Assembly: GCA_946800325.1 (NCBI GenBank)
Contig: OX326959.1
Span: forward strand, 32,526,527 to 32,590,526
Reading direction: 5' to 3'
Length of the DNA: 64,000 nt
From: Luzula sylvatica
Lineage: Eukaryota; Streptophyta; Magnoliopsida; Poales; Juncaceae
The notes under the pieces: model-generated
Told to the model about the DNA's origin: nothing
The model's database searches: none
Seen by the model: only the letters and a program-made list of their open reading frames with translations
Shown: positions 50,627 to 63,000 of the stretch, piece by piece
Layout: each line of letters starts with the position of its first letter
Numbering within the stretch: position 1 is the stretch's first letter
Made by a program: the position numbers and the translations under genes

Positions 50627-52506
50627 TATAATTCGTATAATTTGGAAACTACTATTACTTCATTAGGTTTTTATTTATGCGCTGCAACAAAATTGGCTAT
50701 TAAAAGCACAATTATCCAAGATAGAAAAGAAAAAGCTATTCTTCAATAATATCTAGTTAGTATTTACATATTTTAGACATAATCGTCTCTGATTATGGAC
50801 AACCAATATGTTAAAAAAAATTGGATCATCTACGATAATTCAAATTTTGGTAAAAAAATAATTGGCGAAAAATATTTGAGTTTACTACGGAGATGTACGT
50901 TCTACGTATGACTCGTGTGTGATATCCTCGTAGCATCGTTTTCGGATTTTGTATTTAGCAACTAGTTGACTATATTGTATTTAGCAATTTTAAGATGCTT
51001 ATTATGTAAACTATTAGAAAATAATTTTTTTATCTCTAATGATATTCAACAAGCGGTCGATTGTCGTTCCTAGTACCTAATTTTTTTTGTATGATGCCGA
51101 TGAGACTCAAACACATAACCTCACCATCATATAATTTTTATTATATAAAACACTCAACCAACAAGTGGTTTTATTAGAAAATAAATTATGTCCAATTCGT
51201 TTACTTTGTCTTTTGAGATTTGCCCTCCCCGCATAATAGTTTCATATTTATTTTAATAATGATTGGAACTTATATTTAAAATAGGTGATGAGCTAAGATT
51301 TACAATTACCTAGATAACCTTAGGAAATCTCGAATGTATGAATATCTCCAAAATAAAAAAAAATATGATTAGTTGAAATACATATTTTTACAACTATGCT
51401 ATACCTTTAAAATATCCATCAAATGTATGAATATATTATCGGGTTTTAAAAGTTATGTATTTTTATATCTGATTAGGCAATTAGCAAGTACATTCTTATT
51501 GCAAAAATATAGTTTTCTAAAATGTTAAATGTTATATAATGATGTATATCAGAAGTAAATAACATATAATTATAGTCATGCAAATAATCAAAATATTTTT
51601 TAATTAAGAAGAAATATTAGAAATAATCTTTATTTATGAATTATGTGAGATTTATTTATTAAATTCAGATGTTTTTAAGATGATGTGGACGTATTTCTAA
51701 TATCCATCCATTAAAATACCTGAAATGAGGAATATAATGCCAAGTGTAATCTTGACTAAGATCAATCAAAATCCAAAATTAATTTATAATAATAGATGTA
51801 TATGTTACAACATCCAAAAACTAAAAACACTTTTCTTTAATTGGACCGTCGTAAAGCGTGACAATTATTATATTTATAAGCTTCATTTTTTTCTTACAAA
51901 TTATTCAATTCGAATCCACAAATCTCAATAAAAATTAAAAATATATGAAATTGTATTAAAATTAATAATGTAATTTCATATACATAATGTCTAACTTATA
52001 TTTAGCTAAATTTAGATCAACAATCAAAATGATTTTTTTGCTGAAACTCAAACCAGAGATTAATTTGGTTGAGAGTCAAGGAAGAGGAATTTAGGTTAGG
52101 GTTGGTTTAATAATTAAAACGTCAGTGACCTCATAATTTGACATATGAATTTGAGTCTTATCGACATTATATAAAAAAAATATAATTATCAATAACAATA
52201 AATGGTCGTTTGTTGAAGTAATTAAAATAAAAAACTTCTCTTTTAATATATGAACATCAAAAAAGCCTAATATATTATTTATGAATAATGATTAGTTCCT
52301 TGGGGACAAAGATGTGTAGTAATATCAATTTTCTAAAAACAATTCCTCACCGAAAAAATTTGGCACACGGCACAAACTAGTAATTCCACAACAAAGCTCA
52401 GGTCAACTAACTTCTCTCTCTCTCTATAAGATCCTCTAACCAGCTCTTCATCTTCCTCTCTCTTCTAACTAAAAAAAAACATCGACGCTAACCTATTTTG
52501 AAGAAA
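50627..52506. other. Intergenic region with SINE remnants
   Basis: No gene. Besides the SINE at 51082-51170, a worn one without an A box lies at about 52110-52180 on the plus strand (GAATTTGAGTCTTATCGACA then an A run). CT-rich sequence at 52411-52426 and CTATAAGATCC just before the next gene suggest a promoter. Confidence 0.5.
51082..51170 (-). mobile_element. tRNA-derived SINE remnant
   Basis: On the minus strand CTTGTTGGTTGAGTGTTT (A box) is followed by GTGTTTGAGTCTCATCGG (B box), CATCATAC and an A run. An AT insertion sits between the boxes. Confidence 0.6.
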
Positions 52507-52848
52507 ATGGACGGTATCATTCCATTAATCTACAACGCAATCAAACGCAAGCGGTCCCGCACGTACTACCAATCTCTCTCTACGCGTGTTCCGCGAGGAT
52601 TCGAAGCGTCCGAGTGTCGCCAAGGCGAAAAGTCTCAACTCGGCTCTCCGCCACGCCGATTCGGGAGTTTTGACGAGGGAAAGACTGGCAGGTACGAATC
52701 GAGAGACGGTGAGTATCGTCAGAAGCATCGATCCATGGAGGATTTCTCGAGCGCGGATTATTCGTCAGAAAGATATGATGGATCTCCCGAAACGGAGGTA
52801 AGGCGGTCGGGGAGTTTGCGAATATTCACGTGTAGTGGCGGATTTTGA
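52507..52848 (+). CDS. Uncharacterised 113-aa plant protein
   Basis: One open exon from the ATG at 52507 to TGA. It begins MDGIIPLIYNAIKRKRSR, then a Ser/Arg-rich and Gly-rich region with SSERYDGSPETEVRRSGSLR and a C-terminal FTCSGGF. Similar short proteins with an M(E/D)GIIP start are common in plants and have no assigned function; this is recalled by pattern, not searched. A TATA-like CTATAAGA at about 52424 and a CT-rich leader precede it. Its GC content is well above the surroundings, as expected for coding sequence. Overlapping frames on the other strand are shadows. Confidence 0.7.
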   Translation: MDGIIPLIYNAIKRKRSRTYYQSLSTRVPRGFEASECRQGEKSQLGSPPRRFGSFDEGKTGRYESRDGEYRQKHRSMEDFSSADYSSERYDGSPETEVRRSGSLRIFTCSGGF

Positions 52849-54766
52849 ATTTGAATTTGGGAAATCATAGATAAATGGTTATTGATTTTACCAGGTATCT
52901 TATTTTAATTACATTTACAAGAAGAAGAAAATCATATTTTTTGCTTTATAATTCGATTTCAAGTTGTGCTTTGATTTTTTTTAGCAATCAAAACATTCCT
53001 GTTTTTTTTGTTTTTGTACCAAATAAAAATTGATCATCAGAATTTGTATATGATTATGATTTTAAGGGTTTATGTATATATTTAGTGATGTTATGGTATT
53101 TTTTTTCCAGTTTTTCTTTGGAATCGTATGAGAATATATATTTTTGGGGGGTATTGAATGAAAATATTAATGAAGTAGATCTAGGAGACAATGTACATGT
53201 GTTTGTATCAGTCAAATTGGTTGGTTATTTAGCTAACAATCATGACTCGTAATTTTGTCAATATCTCCAATATTCGTACGAACCACGTGGACAACCTGTG
53301 GGGACTGGGGAGATTCAGAAACAAAATTTAGGTAATAGTAGACTAAACTATATTATTAAACCATTTAAATTTCGCTTACCCTTAAACTATAAAAATTTAA
53401 GGTTATCAATATTGTGAGATTGTGGATTCATAATCCAGTTGGTTGATTGCGAGACACAAAAAACTGAGAGATTATGAGTTCGATTTTCATTGACATCAAA
53501 AAATTAAATATCAATAACCGATCGTCTCAGATATCATTCAAAAAAAATTATTTGGGACTGATTAATGAGAAGAATGATGGAGAAGAATGTAATAATTATG
53601 TATGATATTTGATGTTTTATAGGGATATATATGTAAAATTTTAGAAGAAATAACATAAAATGGAATGTGGGCCAATGTGCAATAAGAAAAAGGACAAAAC
53701 AAAATCTGGGGATACTGTATGGGGAAGCTAATCATGTGGGCTTTCTACCCCACATCAAGGCCCACTCAATTTAAATTCTTTAATTTTCTACGGGTTTCAT
53801 GGTGTAGATGTGCATGTAATGGGTCATATTCACCCGTTTCATGGATTTACTATTTTCTTTTGTGGTTTGCAAGGTGATGATATTGTGTAGAATTATTTCT
53901 TGCAATAATAAAATATATTGTTATAATTGAATTTGTCTTTGGAAGACTGGATTTTTTTGTTTATAGTTTTTATTTTAATGTGATAGTTCGTAAACAATTG
54001 TTTTCACTTTGTTTGACAGGAAAAAATTTCCGGAGCTTCTAAATTCCGAAACGAAAGAGTAAAAATAATATTGAACTTCATAAACACGGAATCATTATTT
54101 CTACAAATTTAATATAACTACGGTTTTTTCAGAAAAACATTTTTATTTAGAATGTTATTTCACGTATTAGCTCGCGAGATTGTAGATTTTTATTATGCAT
54201 GCAATGGGTCGGTAAGTATGACCCGCTACATTGTTTTTGTCATGGAAGTTGTTTCATATAGAGATTTTAAGATGAAATTAATGACACAATAAAAACTTTT
54301 GCCACCTTCTATTTGTCCCTCTTTAGTGAAGGTCTTTAATGTTCCACAAAATTTAAGGAAATTTTGACCTTTTTTCAATTTTGTAGAACTCTACTGAGTT
54401 TGAGTACATACTACATTGTCAGATCAATTTATTTCTAAATTAATAAGAATTAATACTTTGGAAGAACTAAATATAATCAAACCATATTGTATACTACTTT
54501 ACCAATTAGAATATCACACACAATAGAATGAATAATCACATATATTATATGCTCTATATCCATGCTAATATTGTGACATGAGATACAAAGTTGGTGAACT
54601 TTAATCATCATATCATTAAAAAAATAAGAAATTCCTTGGATATCCATTGACTTAAAAAGTTTTTTAAATGATGTTTTGCATTATCAACTTTTTGTTTATA
54701 CAAAAATAAGATAGAAAAGAGAGAAAGTTCATACAATTTGCAATATTTTATTGGGAGGTATATATT
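52849..54766. other. Intergenic region
   Basis: No gene recognised, apart from the SINE at 53420-53510. The first kilobase may be the 3' region of the 113-aa gene. Confidence 0.45.
53420..53510 (+). mobile_element. tRNA-derived SINE remnant
   Basis: TCCAGTTGGTTGATTGCGAG (A box) and GAGTTCGATTTTCATTGACA (B box) followed by an A-rich tail. Its arrangement is like that of the copies at 38.8 and 51.1 kb. Confidence 0.6.
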
Positions 54767-55011
54767 GAGTGGGTTTTCTCTGTGGCCTCCGAAAGGAAGT
54801 CACATGTGAAACTGCCTGCGTGGCTTCGTTTCATTAGTCAATACAATATATTTTTGCATATAAACTCCTATTTTCACGGAAATTCCTAGACAGTTAATTT
54901 ATATAAAATAGGAGTTTATGTGCAAAATACATTGTATTGACCAATGAAACGAAGCCACGCAGACAGTTTCACATGTGGCTTCCTTTCGGAGGCCACAGAG
55001 AAAACGAACTC
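54767..55011. mobile_element. Mutator-type MITE with near-perfect hairpin
   Basis: A 245-bp element flanked by a 9-bp direct repeat GTATATATT (54758-54766 and 55012-55020). Its arms 54767-54880 and 54900-55011 are inverted copies (for example GGCCTCCGAAAGGAAG at 54784 against CTTCCTTTCGGAGGCC at 54979). A 9-bp target duplication fits Mutator-like elements. No transposase. Confidence 0.85.
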
Positions 55012-55020
55012 GTATATATT

Positions 55021-56125
55021 CTATAAAATTTATACACATTGTTCTGTCCAAGGATTCTACTTTTGTTCCTTGTTAGTTAACTACCTATCTCTAGATTAGT
55101 GCCTTCTAAAGATGCATCAAAACCCAAAAGAAACTTAAAATTATATTTTTGTCTATACCCTTTCAATGGGGGATTGCTTCTAAGCTATGGAATTATACAA
55201 TGTCATAATATTTTTAATTTAATATCTATAAATAGCAATAAATTAGTTCAATTAACAAGTTTGCCACTTCCCTGTACTTACTATTTGTGGCCAAGCAAAT
55301 TTTATAATTTTCAATTATATACTAAATAAAATTTTGCAAAGTACAATCACATTTGATTGTTTGTTCTTCACATATATTATTTTATTTTAAGTTTGTTTAA
55401 AAAGAATAGTTAGAAAATATTGAATGGTACAAAAGGTTATAAATTTATAATTACTTCAAATAAATAAATGTCGATGTAGAAAATACTAGGCAAAATTAGG
55501 AAAAATAAATAAATAAATAAAAACGCGACAATCTACTTACACGTGTCGGACATGTATAATTTACAATAACAAAAAATACCAACATTATTTTAAACTACGC
55601 GTCATAATTAATCATTTAAAATTGTCTGCGGAGTAACGGTCAACTATAAATCAATTTCTTTTATTTAAAATTACGCGCCATAACTAATCATTTGAAATTC
55701 CGCGCGAAATATCGGTTAACTATAATTCAAATTCTTTCATTTTAAATTTCACACGGTAACTATTCCTTTTAGATTGCGCGCCACTTTTCGATTCCGCGCC
55801 ACGAATAACTTCATCTTTTTTTCTATATTTTCCTAATTGAGATTTAATATGAACCTCTTTTCATATTTACTAATAATCTATCTAATTCAAAAAATAGATA
55901 GAATGAGAAATCAAGTAATATAAACCTTTGATTTAATAATATTACTATTTTTTATAATCTTTCAAAAGGTACACATAACACCAATTCCATCCATTATCCT
56001 TCCAACAATTTTAACAAAAGTAAAAATACCCATTTAACAAGGGTATCAATGAAAAAGGTTAAAAAAAACCCTGAGAAAATTTCATGCCCAAATAAATACC
56101 CCCCAAAGTTTATTCATGTCTCCGC
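55021..56125. other. Intergenic region with a 75-bp repeat
   Basis: No gene. The tandem repeat at 55590-55810 is listed separately. 56000-56125 is probably the 3' UTR of the following minus-strand gene. Confidence 0.5.
55590..55810. repeat. About 75-bp imperfect tandem repeat with GCGC boxes
   Basis: Three units starting near 55592, 55666 and 55741, each with TTTAAAnTACGCGYCATAAYTA, CATTTRAAATT and a GCGCG or GCGGA box, followed by CAACTATAAATCAA-type sequence. Coding is absent. Confidence 0.65.
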
Positions 56126-56482
56126 TTATTTCTCCTCGCCTGCCGGAGGCGGCGTGGCTGGCGTCTCGACCGGAGCTGGAGGTGCTGGTGGTGCTGGAGG
56201 CGGAGGATCCATAGCTGCTACGTGGCGAGGTCTAGGAATAGCCACGTCAGTCCTTCCATCTACACAAGAAGAGCACTTGGTCTCTATCCATGCCTCCAAG
56301 TCGTACCTGCCGTACCGGAACCTGGTACGTCCGAAACAAAATTGACCCATTAACACGGCCAAGGCGACAAGTACAGTGATTACAGCAAGAACTGCAATAA
56401 ATGGCCCGTATGCACTGGGTCCATGGGATCGGTGAATCGGGACCGGAGTTGGAGGAGGAGGAGGAAGATAACCAGCATCCAT
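56126..56482 (-). CDS. Small proline-rich single-pass membrane protein (118 aa)
   Basis: One exon from the ATG at 56482. Order: a Pro-rich cytoplasmic or luminal head (YLPPPPPTPVPIHRS), one membrane helix at about 27-47 (GPFIAVLAVITVLVALAVLM), a conserved-looking YGRYDLEAWIETKCSSCVDG, and an Ala/Pro-rich tail (PPPPAPPAPPAP). No enzymatic motif. Similar plant proteins are annotated only as hypothetical or membrane proteins. The leader upstream is CT-rich. The other long frames over the same bases arise from its high GC content. Confidence 0.7.
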   Translation of the reverse strand: MDAGYLPPPPPTPVPIHRSHGPSAYGPFIAVLAVITVLVALAVLMGQFCFGRTRFRYGRYDLEAWIETKCSSCVDGRTDVAIPRPRHVAAMDPPPPAPPAPPAPVETPATPPPAGEEK

Positions 56483-59467
56483 TTGTAAGTGAAAAGCTCA
56501 GAGCCTTTGCGTGAAATAGAAAGTGAGAGAGGATTTCAGGCTTATGGGGTGGTGGAAGCAAGGAAGAGAGATGAAAAGGTGAGAGTTTCTGAAGGGGGGG
56601 GGGAGAAAAGAGGAGGATGAAAAAGGGTCAAGACATTTTTATTCGGTTAAGGCAGCAAGGGTAGTGTTGTGTTCTGTACTCTTTTTATTTGAGGGGTGTT
56701 TGAAGATTTTAAAGGAAAGTGGAGGCTTGAATTGCAAAAAGACAGGGTTTAAGAAGGGAGGAGAGAGAGGGTTTTAAAACTTTTTATTTAATTCTCTGTG
56801 CAGCTTTGTCTGAAATTTTTGGGCTGTTATTCATCCCTTATATTTACCCCCCAATCAAGGCTTGTTAATATTTATGGTATTTTATGAGAGATTTATAGTT
56901 GATTTGCAAATGTAGCATTGTCAAAAAATTGAAACTATTTGTTAAGAGTGAGAATTTTTTGTGTGGATTTTGTGTTTCTGATTTAATTATTGTTAATTTC
57001 TACTATACATTATATCTTCGACAAATTTAATAAATATGTTTTTACTGAAATTTTGATAGTGATGTCGGAAATATGTGATTTTGGAATTTTGATTTGCAAT
57101 TTGTTAATATCATTTTATATTCGTTACAAACTGATAATATTTGAAAGCATGTTGTTTCTTCGGAAAGTTCGGCTGACACGACCAAAAATATCAGTTATCG
57201 ATCATTTTTGAAAGAAAACTGAATGCTACAAAAGTGAAAGTAGAGATACGTCGTTATTAAAACATTTGTTGTTGTATTTAGATCAGTAAATGCAAGCGAC
57301 ATTGAATCGTTACTTGTAACCTCTGTAATCATATCACAATATATATTTGAAGCAAAATATTTTCCAAAAATGAATAACATAAATGAATAATTACAAAAAA
57401 AATATGTTGTTGAAATATTATAATGCATATTAGTAAATTTATTTATTATGAACTATTTTCAATCTTTGTTTTAAAACAGAAAGATGCATTATTAAATAGA
57501 CATATCGAGTCACTGTAAAATGTTAAAAAAATATTGGAAATAAAATATTAACTGACGATAAAAATAATTATGTCAAGTTAACAAGATATATAAAAAAATC
57601 ACTTGTGTATATAAAAAACCTAAATTGATCTTATAAATTATGTTAGCATTTTTTTGTTTATGATCGAATATTACAATAGTATCATTTGAATGTTTTAATA
57701 TTGAATGATGCTGATAAAAGCACTTTAATAATAATGTGAAAACACAACAACCGTTATAATATGACAGATACGGAAAGAGAATGACAACAGTTTTTGTCGG
57801 TGATATTCGGAAAATAAAAAATTTAGCATATTGTTTTTCTCTTTTTACTTTCAATTTTGTTTCGTATACAAAATCCTTCTATCTCATATATGATTTTTTC
57901 GTAATTCAAATTATTAATCGCGACGTGATATATCAAGTCCAACATTTAATGAATACTTAATAATGAATTGCATGTTTTTGAAATATTTTTAGATTATAGT
58001 AAAATTATAACATGTAATTAAAGAATAAATATTCTAGTCATTAATTTTAGTAAATAAAAATATAAATAATCATATCTATAACATTAATTATATTTAATGA
58101 AAATATCGTTATGTTGACTGAATAAATAGTATATCTTTTGCAATAATAATTATTGAAGTGAATCTTTTTGAAATTTTCTAATACAAAAAATATTTCAAAA
58201 TAAATAGTTTATATTGTGTTGTTCATGTAGATATTATGATATGTCAAATTGCTGCTCCCTTGAATTGTTAAAACATGTCATATTTTACTCAGTGGATAAC
58301 CTAATAATTTTTTCTAATGTACATTATATTGGGAGGGGATTCATAATTATGAGATTTCATGAATATAATTTTTGTGGACACATATCAGCCTATTTTTCAT
58401 TAAATAATTATAGGGAAGGAAGTATATGACTATAGTCTCTGCTATTTGAAAAAATAGGGAATAATAAATGGATTTTGATTTTAAGTGGCACTTATCTCTG
58501 TATTAATTTATATAGTCAACCAAATTTTTCTTTAAGATTTACACAATCATAATGTGAATCAGTTAACTATAAATTGCATAATTAACATAAAAATCGGTGC
58601 AACAGAAAATCATGAAGAATGAGGTTGGTGATATTATTAAAAGTTTATACTGGAGATTGTCCTAAAATATTGTCACAAATCCTTGCAATTTTATAAGTAT
58701 GAGATATATCTAGGGATATGTGCTAAAATTTGAATAGTGAGAAAGCATGTTGGCATTAGTGCATAATCATGGTATGTTTGGTAAATGAGATGAAAAATTC
58801 ATTTGGGCAATTGTGCAAATTTACCCAATTTTACAATGTATTTGCAGCTAAATATTCCACACAAAAGATAACCTCACAAACAAACCAAATTACAAAATAT
58901 TAAGAAAGTTGAAGGTTTGTTATAGGCTTAGAGCCAAATTTATATTACATTCAAGTAGTTGATTCACTTTGTTTGCTCAAATCTAGTGAACTGCAAAGTG
59001 AATATAAGAAAGTTATCACATAATATAAATCTTTTTGTGGAGCAAATGCCTATTTTAGAGGGGTCTTGACAAAACAAGTACACTTGCACGAGTTACTTTC
59101 ACTTCTTTATTTGGTTAACACAAAAATGCAAGTCTCCAAATATGAAAGTGATGTTTTTTTTTTTGTATAAATAGCCTTGTCCACGTGTAAAGCAAAATAA
59201 GGTGCAAGAATTAAATAAAAGTAACCACATTTGTAAAAACATTAAAATTCACTCTTATTTTTAACTCATGAACCATTTAAACATATTAAATGGATCATTA
59301 AAGATATATATATAAACATTAATTAACAAACTGGGCAAATATTTATCCAGGCATTAATGATTCAATTCATACATCAAAACACTTTATTCTAACTAAGGAT
59401 CCAAACTAGATTTATACAATAATATTTACCAGATACTAATACAAGTCAGAACTAAACTAAAGTAAAA
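56483..59467. other. Intergenic region, AT-rich
   Basis: 56483-56650 is the leader and promoter of the membrane protein gene (minus). The rest has no gene, repeat or RNA that I can support. Confidence 0.45.
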
Positions 59468-62414
59468 CTATTTTTTATTATCGTCGAAAAGTGCATCGAT
59501 ATCTGGTGTCACGATAACACGTTGTTCATCCAATTTACCAATTTCACAAAATTGCTTCTTTTTGGTATTTATCGCAACAATTTCTTGCGAAAACACACAT
59601 TTTGTACCCGGATCCACCTGCATGCAATGCATCTGTTATCATACGTACAATTTCTTTTTTACAAATTAAATTCGAGTATGATAATGCATGAATATGAATT
59701 GACTTACATTAAAGAGGTTATCTCCGAGCTTCATTTTGACTTTTCCACTTTTGTAAACCAGCATTTTACCGAGAAGTCCAGGATTAGAGGGTAATTCTTG
59801 TAAATTGCAACCTTGTGTTTTCACGTGCTTTTTTCCTCGAGAGATTGGACTCTGTTTCTCTAATGGAAGCGATTTTGGCAATTTGAAAAGAAGCATTCTT
59901 TCATTGTCACTTTCTTTCTGTTTGAAGAGGAAAGAGAGATTATATATAGAAAATATTTTTTGTTTAATTTTTTCAAAATTTGTAATCTTTTGTTAAGTAC
60001 CTCCAATCCAAGGTCTTTAGATGGGTTAATGGAAGATTCAATTTCAATTGAACTCGGTGAACCCTCTCCGAATTCTTTTTTATTAAGCAGTTCTATACAA
60101 AATCAACAAAACAGTAAAGTGAACAAATAATACATTAAAGTAAATTATCAAAGAAAAAAAATACATAAAAGTAATTTGCTAATCCATGGAAGTTACAAAA
60201 CATAATTTACCCGAATTTATGTTCTCAGGTCTCCAAGGAAGCACAATATATGGTTCAGTTTCACTTTTCCTTTTCTGAAAATGAAAATACATTTAATATA
60301 TATAAATTGCATATATTTGCAGATTTTCAGTACAAATAACTTACACTGACCTTTGGATAAATACGTGCCTCACTGGATGAATCGGGTCTCTGATCAGTAT
60401 TATCTTCATTAAACACAAAAAATAACATATATTTACATAATAGAGTTCAATAGTTCATGAATTTCAATTCATCGTTCTGAAAGTCGGAATCGGACTCGGC
60501 CAGCCAAACCGACTCGGAAATCGGCCGACTCGGATCAAAAAGTCGGATTTTCGATACAAAAAAATGGTATAAAATGGAAAAACTATAAAAAATAATTTAA
60601 AAATTGACAAACATTATAAGAAAACAAACGCAACTAATACAAACACAAATCAATACTAATAATTAATTGTATCTATTTTATATAGTTAAACTGTGGGGTA
60701 TTTTTAGAATATTCACAAAAGTCAAGGATTTTTTCAGAAAGCTAAAAAAGGAGAGACAAATCATTCAACATAGAAGGAAAGAGGAGAGAGAAAAATATTT
60801 AAAATTATAGAGAGCGGTTATTTGCGGCTTTGATTATGTCACACAAGGTCACTTTGGGTAAAAAACAAAATAGTAGGTTATTCATGATATTTTAAATTTC
60901 GATTGGGTTATACTGAAAAAAATTCGTACGAATAATAGGTAAAAAAAAAACTTTATATTTATCAAAATTACACCATGCAGCATTTCAAATATATATATCC
61001 GGGACTCGCTGGCGATTTACTCGGCTCGGACAAGTATTTTAGTCAATCTTTAATATTTATAATTCTATAAATTAATATTTATGATAAAATTTAATATTTG
61101 CAATGAATTTTTTTTTTTATATTGGATATTTCTTTAGCAAATAATAATTAGGATATCAAAACCGTTCCACTCTCCGAAATTAATGTGTTTTCATATTTGT
61201 ATCCGAAATTAATGGATATTTCTTTAGCAAATAATAATTAGGATATCAAAACCTTATTCGTATTCGTATAATATCCTAACCGAATTCGAAAAATAAATCG
61301 GATACGGTATGATCATTTCATTCAACCGTATCTGCTCCGTTTACAACCTAAGTAGGAGTCTTTCAATTTCTTTATTCTCATCCTTTGAGATTTTTATTCT
61401 TTTCTTAATGTAGACATTTCTGTTGGCTAAAAATATTATTGTTGTAAACATTTTTATGCTCCTTAATTAGGCCAAATTTCATATGTACCCCTACAAAATC
61501 CCAAATTTCACGTATACCCCTATAAAACGTGAAATATCATGAATACCCCTAAAAACTACTAAAATTTCACATATGCCTTTTTTGTTAGATTTCGGTTTAC
61601 TATTCCTTGAGATTACCTCTAATTGGTGCTTTTTTTTATTTTTCCAACATAAATATTATTCCATATTTACATACGGAGTAAAATCGGAAAAGCAAAAATT
61701 AACGATAATCTTAATGAATAGTAACCGAAATCTAATAAAAAGGGAATCCATGAAATTTTAGCAGTTTTGTAGGGGTATTCATGATATTTCACATTTTGCA
61801 GGGGTATACGTGAAATTATAGGGTTTTGTAAGGGTACATATGAAATTTGGCCTATTAAGTAATCCTTAGATATCAGGCAAGACCTTTAGCCGATTTCTCA
61901 AAAAAATAAATAATGATTTATAGAAAAAAAAAATACCGCTCCTATTCAAGGTAATTTTCCTCACAGCCTGGGGAGTCTGCAAATAATAATTGACATAATA
62001 AATTAACTTGATTAAAACATATAACAAGTTTACCAATAATAAGAAATATGGGGATTGAAGCATAAAAAGAGTACATTTATTCTTTTCATCACTCCTCTGT
62101 CAATGACAGGTTTAGGCTCCTGCATTTCTTCCCTATATTTAACAAGCAAATATTTATCAAATCCTAAGTGGAAATTAGTTAAATTTCTAATTTCAGAGCT
62201 TACTGAAAGATAATTTTGCTACGGGCTTGTTTTGCGGATTTGAGAACTGGTGGCTTGGGCACGAATTTCAGTTTCTGCTAATATCAAGTAAATTTCAAAC
62301 TTTCAATTCAGTTTATTAAGACCAATTTTTTTTATTTGAGAAAATATGTAGATTAATTACACTTCACACCTTTCTTTTGGAGGAATTCGGCGAATTTTTT
62401 GATCTCTCAGCCAT
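59468..62414 (-). CDS. DNA-directed RNA polymerase III subunit RPC4
   Basis: Coding exons: 62414-62370, 62277-62204, 62132-62075, 61976-61937, 60403-60351, 60274-60211, 60092-60001, 59917-59708 and 59617-59468; they encode 261 aa. RPC4 (yeast Rpc53) pairs with RPC5 in the subcomplex that helps Pol III initiate and terminate on tRNA and 5S genes. Diagnostic parts are the basic N-terminal KLKFVPKPP, YIVLPWRPEN, and the C-terminal domain ML(V)YKSGKVKMKLGDNLFNVD through FSQEIVAINTKKKQFCEIG and VTPDIDALF. Exon phases agree throughout, but the middle exons (62132-61937) are poorly conserved and less certain. A 5' UTR exon lies at 62862-about 63000. The 1.5-kb fourth intron holds a MITE. Confidence 0.88.
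60404..61936 (-). other. Large repeat-laden intron of RPC4
   Basis: It contains a CTCGG-rich patch (60478-60545 and 61005-61030), a perfect 40-bp direct repeat (61124-61163 and 61213-61252) and the MITE at 61463-61859. The neighbouring introns are under 130 nt, apart from the leader intron. Confidence 0.6.
61463..61859. mobile_element. Long-TIR MITE in the RPC4 intron
   Basis: The left end TTAATTAGGCCAAATTTCAT and ATGTACCCCTACAAAATC is repeated in inverted form at 61820-61859. Inside, TACCCCTATAAAA and AAATTTCACGTAT words recur several times in each arm. No coding. Related words occur at 44199-44484 and 49735-49860. Confidence 0.75.
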
Positions 62415-62861
62415 CAGTATTAGTGTGCCTAAAATAACACAAAAAATAAAAGAGAACAACTTAAATTTTAAACTAAAGAAAGTAAATCAAGCACTAATCA
62501 TGAAAATTAAGTTCAAATTAACAATTATAAAGTTGAGTGCACTCAATCCTAAGCACTGTAATCTGAAGGTTGAAGCAAATAAATGCCTTCACTAAAGAAG
62601 CTAGCGTCATAGCAATAATATACATACAATTAACTATTGTTCGTACTGACTGGTACCAGACTTGATATGCAAGTTAGCCAACCGGTACAGTACCAAAACT
62701 ACTACAATACCTTCTTAGAGCTCTTTTACCACCAAAATTCTTGATTTTTAAACCAAAAATCAACAAAATAAAGAAAAACAGTGCCAGAGAGTCACAGCTG
62801 ACAAACAGACTGGTACCGTGGTACGTACCGGGACAGAAATCAGAGAGCGAAAGAGAGGTAC

Positions 62862-63000
62862 CTCACTATCCAGCACCACCAACACAATAATTTCGTCTGA
62901 ACTTCTCCTTCGCTTGCTTGCTTTGTCTGAGCAGAGTAAAGAGGTTGGAGAAAGTGAAGAGAAGCTTAGAGAGAGGAGAGCAACGAGGATCAGGTACAAA
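62862..63000 (-). other. Probable 5' UTR exon of RPC4
   Basis: On the minus strand a CT-rich stretch (CTCCTCTCTCTAAGCTTCTC) ends GGATAGTGAG|GTACCT, a good donor; the partner acceptor TTTTAG lies at 62429, before the ATG-bearing exon. The start of the exon is not visible. Confidence 0.5.

Noticed and set aside
54767..55011. Possible microRNA precursor
   Set aside because: The 9-bp target duplication and inverted ends show a MITE; the hairpin is longer and more perfect than plant miRNA precursors.
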